DNA of 64,000 bases from Eunapius fragilis (Eukaryota; Porifera; Demospongiae; Spongillida; Spongillidae). The notes below the pieces were generated by a model. That model ran no database searches. It was not told where the DNA came from and saw nothing but the letters and a program-made list of their open reading frames with translations. Numbering within the stretch: position 1 is the stretch's first letter; each line of letters starts with the position of its first letter. Position numbers and translations under genes: made by a program. The stretch lies in assembly GCA_963681505.1 (NCBI GenBank), contig OY811991.1, positions 4,686,387 to 4,750,386 on the forward strand. The letters run 5' to 3'. Of this stretch, positions 23,637-33,189 are shown piece after piece.

Positions 23637-23974
23637 TTATGATATACATAATTGTTGAAAATAGTTACACACAGAATGAATTAACATATCAATAGTCCAT
23701 TGCGTCGACCTGTATGTCTGCCACCTGCAAGGATCTTGCAAGGATAACCTCAGATCTGCCATATAGGTCCCCGATTTACTGCAATTTGTTAGGATGGCTT
23801 CACGCATGGCTATGCAGGAGAAGACATTACATGCCTCTTTACCCCAGTCTCCATATGTTTCCACTGCTAGTGGAGTGCACTGCCAACCAAGTTCTGAGCA
23901 CTTTGTGTCATTTTCTCGATTTAGCAGCTTTTGTAGCTACGCCAACAGAAACCCCCGCTTCTGAAAACAATTAG
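23637..23974 (-). pseudogene. RLE-type retrotransposon tail fragment
   Basis: LRTWLAVHSTS and METYGDWGKEACNVFSCIA in two frames match the C-terminal tail seen at 25481-25850 and 26280-27205. It lies upstream (minus sense) of the RT-end fragment at 23067-23615, the reverse of native order, so it is a separate fragment. Confidence 0.6.
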
Positions 23975-24235
23975 GACCCTCCTTCAGAAGGATATTTAGG
24001 TTGAACCTCTGGGGGTAACGCCCTTTCAATGTACCGTATGGAGAGGACGAACATAAGGGACAGAAATAAAATATGTCATACAAGAATGGTGTGCATGGTA
24101 GCCGGAATGTGTTGCAGATAGTAAGCCGGTAGCATAATACATTCGGAAGTTATAGCGATTCAAACGAGAGCATTTTATAACTTTTCAGTCTAATTAAAAG
24201 TATAAGCGATACGACATTTTAACTGTCCCGTAAAT
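23975..24235. repeat. Fragment of foldback family F6
   Basis: CTTCAGAAGGATATTT and GGAGAGGACGAACATAAGGG match one arm of the repeats at 8260-8345 and 45870-46020. The opposite arm is absent. Confidence 0.65.
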
Positions 24236-24484
24236 TAATGTAATATATACAAAGTATTCAACTTGTAACATTCGTGTATTCTTTTATATACAAAGTATAC
24301 AGAATTATAATTATAGCTTATTGTCAGTGACATAATAGTGTCATCACGTGTACATATATAGACTTCATTGATCGTTGTCTGACAACTGACAATTCTGCAC
24401 CGGAAGGCCTTGGATTTAATCTTGCATGCCGTTATATAGCAACGTCGGATACGACTTCGCAGGGAGTTTCGTGAAACGTTGGGT

Positions 24485-25340
24485 ATGGCTGGGTGGTTCA
24501 ACTTTGATCTGAAGGCTCCACTACTTACAGGAACTCTTTCGAAACAAGGAAACCTAATGAAAGCGTTCAAGAAACGGTTTTTTGTACTCTATCCCGACTT
24601 CCTGGTATATTACTACGACACCCGAACGTGGAGTTGCGATGTGTGGAGAAAATCACTTGCTGTAAGGATTATATGCGGCTATTAGGAAACTGAAAGCGAT
24701 TTGTATGAATATCCATGTATCCATGCAGTGTCGCTCGGGTGCTGTATATTTGAAGAGCGCCACTTGTACCGCCGCTGATAATGAATGTCGATTTGGTATT
24801 TTGGTCACGGTTCCTGATCAACGCAACAAAAGGCGGTGAGATTAACTACCCCGGCCCCTACCCGCACCCTTAATTCCTCTGTTCAATCATGCATGCGTTA
24901 GGTTATATTAATATTATAACTTACATGCATGCATGAATGGGTGCATGTAAAATATGTTCAGCAGACGTGTTAGAGGATTACGGATATAGTTGTGTCATCC
25001 TCACGTGCAATGAACTCGGCCACAATTAAAGCGTTAGAATAATATTTACTAACTTTTCCTTGATATTCGGCTCACTGAATGCAGAAACCTACTGTTACGT
25101 GCTTCAGACGAGACTGAGCAGAGTGATTGGATCGCAGCCATATTAAAGGCCTCCTCCCCGGGAGCGAAGTACGTTGTATCTTCACTCGTGCCGGCTCAGG
25201 GCCACGATACAGACGCCGTTGTTGAGAAAGACGCCAAGAGCAGCAAAATGGAAGAGACAGGTAAAGACTGCAATTTTATATCTGAAGGTGCGGAATGCAT
25301 CGCTGAACTAGCTGGACTATTTGCCGCTGCGCTGTCATAA
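24485..25340 (+). CDS. Partial duplicate of the PH-domain gene (first PH domain)
   Basis: Three exons: 24485-24661, 24729-24835 and 25085-25340, with a 67-base first intron. Junction phases (0, 2) agree with the main gene. It encodes MAGWFNFDLKAPLLTGTLSK, then FKKRFFVLYPDFLVYYYD and the closing helix QSDWIAAILKA with the conserved Trp of PH domains. PH domains bind phosphoinositides or proteins at membranes. The last exon could splice at ACAG|GTAAAG (25260), but no later exon follows before the second gene copy. Unspliced it stops at 25340 after a non-conserved tail. The 5' flank (from about 24365) is duplicated too. Probably a truncated tandem duplicate; expression unknown. Confidence 0.75.
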
Positions 25341-25480
25341 GTTCAAAATATAGCATTTGAAAAACTTGTACTGAATCAGTAACCATTCCATTTACATACG
25401 CATTACAATAAGTGAATACTACGAACAGTTACATAATACATATATGCCAGTAGCTTATATAAAGTTATTATTATTATTAT

Positions 25481-25850
25481 TTAATTAACGTCAACATTCC
25501 TAGCCAGTATGGCCCTTGCTAGGGCTTTAACCAGAATGATGTTCAATCTTTTAATTCCATACATCTCACCAATCCCTCTGGCTTTGTGAAATGAGGAGCC
25601 AAAGGCTAGGTGTTTGGCCAGTAGAGCGAAGGTTCTCCTTGCCTCCTCACCCCAGTTGCAGTATGTCTCCACTGCTAGAGGCGCACATACCCAGCCCAGC
25701 TCAGCTCATTTCGGGTCATTGGCTGCATGTTCCCTCCTCTTTTCAGCTTCAGCAGCTGCACCCACCCTCAGACATGCCTCAGCCAAAATAGTTGGGTTAG
25801 TGGAGACGTGACAGTGATGTCAAAGGCAGCTGGCTTGCCTAGTGCCCAGC
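25481..25850 (-). pseudogene. RLE-type retrotransposon tail fragment
   Basis: The minus strand reads GKPAAFDITV (nuclease region), then ELGWVCAPLAVETYCNWGEE and KRLNIILVKALARAILARN, ending near 25481. 5'-truncated copy. Confidence 0.7.
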
Positions 25851-25869
25851 CCCTTACACATACACATCA

Positions 25870-26135
25870 ATGCATGAATACATGAATTTATATTATGTCT
25901 GTCAACCAGGGACAACCAATGAAGGTCCAGCTCTTGATAGCAGGGTGCTTGCACAGGACCTCACCAAAGTGTGGCTAAGTCTGCCATAAATGGAAGTAGT
26001 GTCCTGGGACTTGGTGCACCCCATGGGTATGGTATGGGTAGACGAGTGGCAAGACATGATATTGTTTCCCTAGCCTCAGCACCCTAGCAGCCATAAGTCT
26101 CTACTACTAGTGGTGTGCATCCAGCCCAACTCTTA
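25870..26135 (-). pseudogene. RLE-type retrotransposon tail fragment
   Basis: The minus strand reads ELGW near 26130 and, across frame changes, sequence matching the TYG.WG and LYGRLS...LVR tail motifs of the neighbours. Strongly decayed. Confidence 0.5.
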
Positions 26136-26279
26136 TTTTTATTATGATTAATTAGTTTCAGCTATAGTGCATGTGGTTGTTTTTTTTAATTAATATAATT
26201 AATAATACAATTCTAATTATTGAATGCACGTACAGGATAAATAAGTATTTGACTAGTAAACTATGTAACTATGTATGAG

Positions 26280-27205
26280 TCAACCAACTAAGTAGAGGTC
26301 TGAGACTTTAGCACGGGGACCTGCCCTTGCAAGAAATGCTCTGGCATTCGAGCGCACAAGGGAAAGGTTTAGTCTGGAATAAATGCTGTCCAGAGTGATG
26401 GAAGTGGAGGAGTTAACCTGGACTGAAAGGCGGGAAGCAAGTTTCTTGAATATGTTAGAGGCTAGTTGGCCCCATGCAGGCCCCGAATGATTCAACAACA
26501 AGGGGTATGCAACTCCAGCCTAGTTCTTCACAGATCCCTGAATTTGCTTGTATCTTTCGCTGTTCTGTGGCAAAAGCTGCAGAGCCTGCTGTGTGTCCCG
26601 CTTCGGAAACTATGTCAGGTTTTAGCGGAGACGACACAGATAAGTCGAACGCAGCCGGTTTGCCATTGATGCCCCATGCAGTTGTTGACTAGTATGTCTG
26701 CAGGTCTAGATTGTTTCTGGTCATGGCCAAGACCACTGCCAGCTTCTAGCTTAGGGTTGTATAAGGCTCTCTTGAAGAGGTGATGCAAGGTGTCGCGAAG
26801 GTGGTTGTGACGCGCAATTACATCACTACCCCTCTTGCAGGTTAGGGCGTGGTGAGCCTCAAGGGCTTTGGTTGGGCAAAGGACACACACAGAGCCAGGC
26901 TCACATAGCTGAATAAAAAGCCACCATTTGATGGCAAATTGACATTCGGATGGTGTTAAATGCAAGCCTAAGGCTGGTGATGGGGTAACACGCAACCAAG
27001 AGCTAGCATGTGGGGATGAGACGGAAAGAAGTCGGGCTCGGTCAGCCAGGGTGCTGCATTGCAAGCGAGATTGAAACTGTTTGTCTTCAAGATTCTGTGA
27101 CAAAACATGTCGATTGGTGTGGATGGAGTCAAAGGTTGATGAAAGAGCTTCGTCGGGAGAAACAAGGGCATTTTTTAAATATATATGTATGTGATGCACA
27201 CGCAT
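26280..27205 (-). pseudogene. RLE-type retrotransposon 3' half with CCHC, RPAD nuclease motif and tail
   Basis: The best-preserved copy of the second subtype. It reads ASSWLRVTPSPALGLHLTPS, a zinc pattern in CVLCPTKALEAHHALTC, then GSDVIARHNHLRDTLHHLF and SRPADILVNN (PD-type nuclease). After a frame change come KPAAFDLSVSSPLKPD, ELGWSCIPLVVESFG and, in a third frame, SRLNLSLVRSNARAFLAR. The RT domain is missing. It lies between the two PH gene copies. Confidence 0.75.
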
Positions 27206-27284
27206 AATATTTAAAGTAAAGAATAATTAATACATATACACAAACATGTGTGATCAACAGAAAAATCAGCTTATAATGAGACTC

Positions 27285-27480
27285 TGCCCTCATGTACTGC
27301 TAGGGCCATGCAGATTCCTGCTTCCTCGCAGGCACATGATAGCACTGCGCAGTATGGCAAAAGACAGCCGACATCTCAGCCAGCCCATAATATGCCTTGT
27401 CTTGCTTTCCAGATAGCAGATCAGCTAGTCGTTTGACAAAAGCGGTGGCTCTCTCCCCATTGCGCTAGATCCCTTTTTGC
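27285..27480 (-). pseudogene. RLE-type retrotransposon tail, first subtype
   Basis: The minus strand reads RLADLLSGKQDKAYYG, then in another frame WLRCRLSFAILRSAIMCLRG. This matches the tail of the fragment at 1954-2805. Confidence 0.65.
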
Positions 27481-27703
27481 TGCTACGACCACATATATGT
27501 ATTGTGCAGCAAGCAAATTCAGTCCTAACAAATTAATTTGGTATGTGAATATTCGTGTGAATATGCCTATTAAGGGTATCAAAGTACGACTCGATTGATC
27601 GTTGTTGGACAACTGAAATCATTCTGCACCGGAAGGCCTTGAATTAATCGTGATATAGCAACGCCGGGTTTCACTTCGCAGTGAGGTTCTCGAAACGCTG
27701 GGT

Positions 27704-28059
27704 ATGGCTGGCTTGTTCAAGTTTGATCTGAAGGCTCCACTACTTACAGGAACTCTTTCGAAACAAGGAAACCTAATGAAAACGTTCAAGAAACGGTTTT
27801 TTGTACTCTATCCCGACTTTCTGGTATATTACCACGACACCCGAACGTGGAATGGTGATGTGTGGAGACAATCACTTGCTGTAAGCTATAGGATTATATG
27901 TGGGCTATTAGAAACGTTTAGGATGTGTATGAATATCCACGTATCCATGCAGTGTCGCTCGGGTGCTGTATATCTGAAGAGCGCCACTTGTACCGCCGCT
28001 GATAATGAATGTCAATTTGGTATTTTGGTCACGGTTCCTGATCAACGCAACAAAAGGCG
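27704..28059 (+). CDS. PH-domain gene, exons 1-2 (first PH domain)
   Basis: ATG at 27704 follows a 5' flank shared with the duplicate at 24485. Exon 1 (27704-27880) encodes MAGLFKFDLKAPLLTGTLSK and FKKRFFVLYPDFLVYYHD. The intron is 72 bases (GTAAGC...ATGCAG). Exon 2 (27953-28059) encodes GAVYLKSATCTAADNECQ and ILVTVPDQRNKR and ends in phase 2 at GGCG|GTGAGA. Together with exon 3 this forms a PH domain, which acts in membrane or protein targeting. The protein has no signal peptide and should be cytoplasmic. The gene continues through very long, element-filled introns. Confidence 0.85.
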
Positions 28060-28184
28060 GTGAGATTAGCTACCCCCTTCCCCCACACGCCCACCTCTCT
28101 GTTCAATCATTCATGCGTTAGGTTATATATTAATACTAAGCTGCATGTGAGGGTATCAAATATATTCAGCAAGCGAGCTTTATC

Positions 28185-29700
28185 CAATACTATAATTTCC
28201 ATGCAACGTACGTACGTACCGGCGTACGTACGTACGTCCGTACGTACGTCCGCGTAACTCATTTATATACTCGGCTTAGTGCCTATTGGTTGCTAGGTAC
28301 GCGTACCTTACCTAGCAGCCAATAGGAACGACCACCTCCCACAAAGGTACATAGCAACGCGTACTTAGCGACCATGCCTGCCACAAAACCTACATGCCTG
28401 TACAGGTAATAATGTCATCACATGTAGAAAGAATAAAAGCAACGCTATTGTGGTTCACACTCAAGTCTCATCTACAAGCCGAGAACATGTAGTTACTATC
28501 TGACATAATAATTCCATGAAGTATTTGGATTGCGCGGGCATGTTTAGAGGTTGCGTAGTAACCGTATGTTTAATAGAACAGGTGGTAGATTATACATGCA
28601 ACATTGGGTAAAACAGTAAAAAAAGAGGAGCTAGGAGGTAGACCAACTGTTCATCTGGCAAATGAATAGCGAGGCGAATAACAGCGAGACGAATAATCAG
28701 CCCGTGATTTTTCACGGGGACACGCTATAGTCTAATACTATAATTTCCAACGTACATGTTGCTACTATAGGTATATGTACGCGTACCTAGCAACCAATAG
28801 GAACGACCACCTCCCACAAAGGTACTGACATAGCAACGCGTACTTAGCGACCATGCCTGCCACAAAACCTATATGCCTGTACAGGTAATAATGTCATCAC
28901 ATGCAGAAAGAAAAAAAGCAACATTATTGTGGTTCACTCTCAAGTCTCATCGTACAGGCCGAGAAAACATGTAGTTACTATCTGACATAATATAATGTAA
29001 TATTTGTATTGCACGGGCATGTTATAGAGTAACCGTACGCGTATGTTAGAACAGGTGGTAGATTATATATGCAACATTTGGTAAAACAGTAAAAAAAGAG
29101 GAGCTAGGAGGTAGACCAACTGTTGATCTGGCAAATGAATAGCGAGACGAATAATCAGCCCGTGATTTTTCAAGTAATTAAAATAATTTCCAACGTACGT
29201 ACGTCCGTGCGTCCGCGTAACTTATTTATAAACTCGGCCTAGCGCCTATTGGTTGCTAGGTACGCGTATCTAGCAACCAATACGAACGACCACAAAAATA
29301 CATAGCAACGCGCACTTAGTGACCATGCTTCATGCCTTTACAGGAGGTAATAATGTCATCACATGCAGTAACAATTAAAGCAACGCTATTGTGGTTCATG
29401 CACTCTCAAGTCTCATCGTACATGCCGAGAACATGTAGTTACTATCCGATAATAATAATTCCACGAAGTATCACTGCATGATAGTTTGGATTTACACTAT
29501 TTTTACTACTGATCAAATGAGGTACAAATGCGTTAGTACATGTGAATCAATACCGACATACACATTTGCACCCCATTTGAACAGTAGTAAACTTTCATGC
29601 AGTGTATTTGTATTGCGCGGGGATGTTATAGAGGTTGCGTATAGTAACTGCATGTTAGTACATTATATAGATGCAGCATTGGGTAAAAATGTATTGTAAG
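28185..29700. repeat. Three tandem copies of a ~0.45-0.55 kb repeat
   Basis: Copies start near 28185, 28730 and 29175. Each has a CGTAC-rich head, a hairpin-forming ATTGGTTGCTAGGTACGCG block, GTACAGGTAATAATGTCATC, AGTTACTATCTGACATAAT and GAGGAGCTAGGAGGTAGACC, ending ATCAGCCCGTGATTTTTC. The third copy is cut by the hAT-like element at 29706. Its ending motif reappears at 31336, beyond that element. Confidence 0.8.
28207..28256. repeat. (CGTA)n microsatellite
   Basis: Run of CGTA units with a few interruptions; self-complementary. Confidence 0.9.
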
Positions 29701-29705
29701 GGACT

Positions 29706-31156
29706 CAGGGGCGGATACAGGAATTTGGAAGGGGGGGGTCTAATAATTATATTCACAAGGGGGCAGAGCCCCAGAAACCAACGCCTTTTTATTATATCAA
29801 GCTCAAAATTCTTCACAAACATGTGCAACAAATATAGTTCCTTACTACATGCACACAACACTCATTATGAGACCATACATGCATGATCCCACAATACAAT
29901 CATATCACAACCAGTTACATGTAATTTTCATCACAATGCACATTATTTACATTTACTTAGAAGACAGAAATACATGTTACAGTTTAATGCATACAAATTC
30001 CAATATGAATTGTTAACAGAAAACTAACATTCAGCAAAGACAAGTTCACAGTCAGGTATACTGTTATACATGTATGCACTAATCAGCAAAAGGATTCGTC
30101 AATAGCATTCTTCGAGGGTGGCGATGTGAAAACTCTTCCACTACCTCTTCGGGGTCGATATTGATTTCCCTGTGGCACTTGAGGAGAGCTAGACTATTTA
30201 ATCTGTCTTCCTTCATAGTGCTTCGTAATGCAGTTTTAAGCTGTCTTAGAAGGCTGATGGATCTCTCACACTCACAACTTGTCACAGGTAGTGTAGTTAT
30301 GATGAAAAGGAGAGCATGAATGTTGGGAAAGAAATCCTTATCAGTATGCTTTAGAACCTTCTCTGGAGTGTCCAACTCATGTGCTTTTTCAGCTGATGGC
30401 ATGGAAATTTGTAGGTTGCAGCTGGTATGAAGTGCTTCTTTAGAAGGACATACATTTCATTATCAGTCAGGCTACGTTCTGACTTCAATTTAACCACCTT
30501 TCCAAAATCTCCTGTCAAAATAACAGGGTCTACATCATTGTTTCCACGTATAGTTGGCGTTTTAATGAGTGCAATACCCGCGCTGTTTTCAGGTAAAGAA
30601 ATTTGCTCGGTTTCTTGAATCTCTATAACAGCGTGTGGCTCGATTGCCTGCATATGCTCGACCATATGGTTGACCACAGCTGCTGGCAATGCGGTAGCGC
30701 TAACTGTTACAGCCATCGTTAGTGGTGTATCTGAGGTTTCGCTTGAAGAGCCACTAGCCTGATCTACATCGGCACCCGGGGCCGGGCCCTCTGTGGGGGT
30801 CGTGGCCGTGCCCGTAGAGACTCTACGTACACGACACAAGTATAGCGTAAATAGTTACATGCATGTATGATTAACAGGTTATAGAAGCAAGCATGGTGCA
30901 GAGAGATACTTACCGATCCAAACTAAAATAATCAGTTAAATTGCCTTCTTTTTTCCTCGCTTTACGCTTTTCGCCACCTTGCAACGGAATCGTGCTCTTC
31001 GAACGCTTCATAATATTGGAACGTGTGTCAATTAATTGCTTTTAAAATTAATTTACATTGCTTTAATTATTCATACTTTGTTAATTATTCATAGTTCAAT
31101 CGGAGCGAGGGGGGGGGTCTTTAGACCCCCTAGACCCCCCCCTGGATCCGCCACTG
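29706..31156 (-). mobile_element. hAT-like transposon, internally deleted, with intron-containing ORF
   Basis: The ends are CAGGGGCGGATACAG and CTGGATCCGCCACTG. On the minus strand, exon 1 (31011-30914) reads MKRSKSTIPLQGGEKRKARK and ends CG|GTAAGT. Exon 2 starts at 30822 and joins in phase 2. The reading continues to about 30395, then shifts to a frame (30402-30079) with FFPNIHALLFIITTLPVTSC, ECERSISLLRQLKTALRSTM and a C-terminus NPFAD. That is the hAT dimerisation region (CECERSIS...LR). The catalytic middle of the transposase is absent. No clear target duplication. It lies in the third tandem repeat copy, inside a PH gene intron. Confidence 0.85.
30079..31011 (-). pseudogene. Deleted hAT-like transposase with C-terminal dimerisation domain
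   Basis: Two exons (31011-30914, 30822-30079) with matching phase and a frame change at about 30395. The N-terminus is basic, followed by a Thr/Ser/Gly linker. The end is the conserved hAT dimer domain. The DDE part is missing, so it cannot be an active transposase, though the dimerisation domain could still be expressed. Confidence 0.75.
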
Positions 31157-31574
31157 AGGGTCTGGGAACCGTTTGCATTACATCACACTAACGTTTATGC
31201 TGCTCTTGGCGGGACGCCCACAAGAGGATGCAAAGAGTGATCCAAGTGCGCGAATCTCTTCGTAAAACAGTCAGCGAACGTGATTGGGTGATGTAGCACC
31301 GGGCATACATGTTAAAGACTATAAATAAATAAAAAATCAGCCCGTGATTTTTCTCGGGTGCACCTAGTGATTATACAATATGATGAAATCATGCATGCAT
31401 GCAGCATGAAATCATGAAATGTTTCATAAAAATAGGACCACCACAAAATAATTGTCGATTTCTAAAATTACGTGTCAGTACATCTGCCGGAATCGATAAT
31501 TTTGTGCCATTCTCACGTGCAACGAACTCGGTCACAATTAAATAGTTGGGCATAGCGTTAGTAATAATATTTAC

Positions 31575-31578
<4 letters not shown>

Positions 31579-31613
<35 letters not shown>
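31579..31613 (+). repeat. (T)35 run directly before an exon acceptor
   Basis: 35 consecutive T followed by GCAG and PH exon 3 at 31618. In the duplicate copy the same acceptor lacks the T run. It acts as an extreme polypyrimidine tract. Confidence 0.9.
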
Positions 31614-31615
<2 letters not shown>

Positions 31616-31617
31616 AG

Positions 31618-31784
31618 AAACCTACTGTTACGTGCTTCAGACGAGACTGAGCAGAGTGATTGGATCGCAGCCATATTAAAGGCCTCCCCCCCGGGAGCCA
31701 AGTACGGTGTATTCTCACTCGTACCGGCCCAGGTGAGCGATACCGTCGCCATCGACACCATGAGCAGCAAAAAGGAAGAGAAAG
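31618..31784 (+). CDS. PH-domain gene, exon 3 (end of first PH domain)
   Basis: Acceptor TTTTTGCAG; the phase-2 join to exon 2 makes Arg, then NLLLRASDETEQSDWIAAIL, the closing helix with the invariant Trp. A Ser/Lys-rich linker follows (MSSKKEEK). Donor AAAG|GTATAT at 31785, phase 1, which fits the acceptor at 46160. The following intron is about 14 kb and contains the complete 32322-43788 transposon. Confidence 0.8.
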
Positions 31785-32315
31785 GTATATATGCGTAGTC
31801 CGATGTGCCGTTAGTAATCAGACATCTCTCCAACCAGTGGATAATGACTCGGCGCAGTGTCGCAACCCAGCTGCCTTAATGTCGACAGCGTTCAGAGAAG
31901 CGATGACAGTAAATTCCAGCCAGGGTGAAGAGTGCGAAGTACATATCAGTACTTTGTGCGCATGCGAAAGCGTGGAACCTACTTTGCTTCAAGTCTGATA
32001 TTAGACATTAGTATAGCATGCATGTCATCTGAACTGCATGTTGTTGCATTGGTGTGACTACATGGAAGGTGAAAAAATAGACCACCACCGTCATAATAGT
32101 GACATATTATATGTTTCAACTAGTGATGCTTAGCAGAGTACATGCAGTGTCGACATAAATATTATCGATTACGAATATTAACAAGAAGTTCCCGTTATCT
32201 TCTTTCCTTTCACCCTGCATACATATTTTGCCAGTTTCCGGGATACCACTTAATTGATAAAATACATCACTTCTCTCAGATTTCAATTCTTATGAAGAAA
32301 AAGAAAATAAAACGT
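31785..32315. other. Intron sequence before the 11.5 kb transposon
   Basis: No exon or repeat recognised. A short open stretch near 31830-31998 has no splice signals that fit the gene. Confidence 0.35.
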
Positions 32316-32321
32316 TACTAG

Positions 32322-33090
32322 GGTCCGTGTAAGAAACCGCCACTCAATATTTCAATTGTTCAATTTATTGGAATTTGCAATTTTGACGCACTAATTGCCG
32401 ATTTTTGATGATATCTGTTATTTTCACTACGTGGATAATTGATCTAGCGATGTTTTTTCAAATTTTCAAATTTTCAATTAAAAATTGAAAAATTGAAATT
32501 TTGAAAAAGGCTTCGTGCGGGCATTGTTTAATTTTCCAATTTATTCCCTCTCACGATCACAGACCCTGCGGAATGGAACCGACGCGTTGACACCGGACCC
32601 TCCCCTTTGGGAACGAGGGCATATAACAAGCTTCAGTGCCATAGTTGAAGCTAGCCGCCACACCGTTCCATTTGCTTAGCTACACTCCGGCCCACATGAC
32701 ACTAGCCGACAGCTCTTTTTGTTTGGCAAGGTACTAGTAGCCACACATATTAATTAATACTGCTGAGCATGCTAGCTAGAATATCGCGTAATAGTGCAGT
32801 GTACTGACGCAGCCAATGGAAATAACAGTGGTTGCGATCAAAGCTAGTGTATGAATAAGAGTGCTATAAAGTTTGAAATTGCTGAAAATCTATGTGGAAG
32901 ATGAACAATTAGCAACCCTCTTGTCAGGACGCCATGGTTTAGGAGCAATTGGAGAGAGGTGTGCCGGACTTGAATACAGAGTCCTCACACCATATCAATG
33001 GGTCCATTGGGGAGGAGGGCATGTTAGTCCATTCAGGGTTGTGAACCAATTGTGCATGGTCATAAACTGTATTGCAAATTACATGCAGTC
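32322..33090 (+). repeat. Left terminal inverted repeat of the 11.5 kb transposon
   Basis: The outer ~440 bases mirror 43788-43350 with few differences. They include an AT-rich self-complementary block of TTTCAAATTTTCAA type near 32455-32510. The inner part (32870-33085, AACCAATTGTGCATGGTCAT) mirrors 41003-41220. Confidence 0.85.
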
Positions 33091-33189
33091 TTTTTCAGTT
33101 CTGTGCGATGTCAAATAACTAAATTTATTGATTATAAAGCAGCATTCAGCAACAAAATATAACAAGTGGTATATCCACACTATATAATT

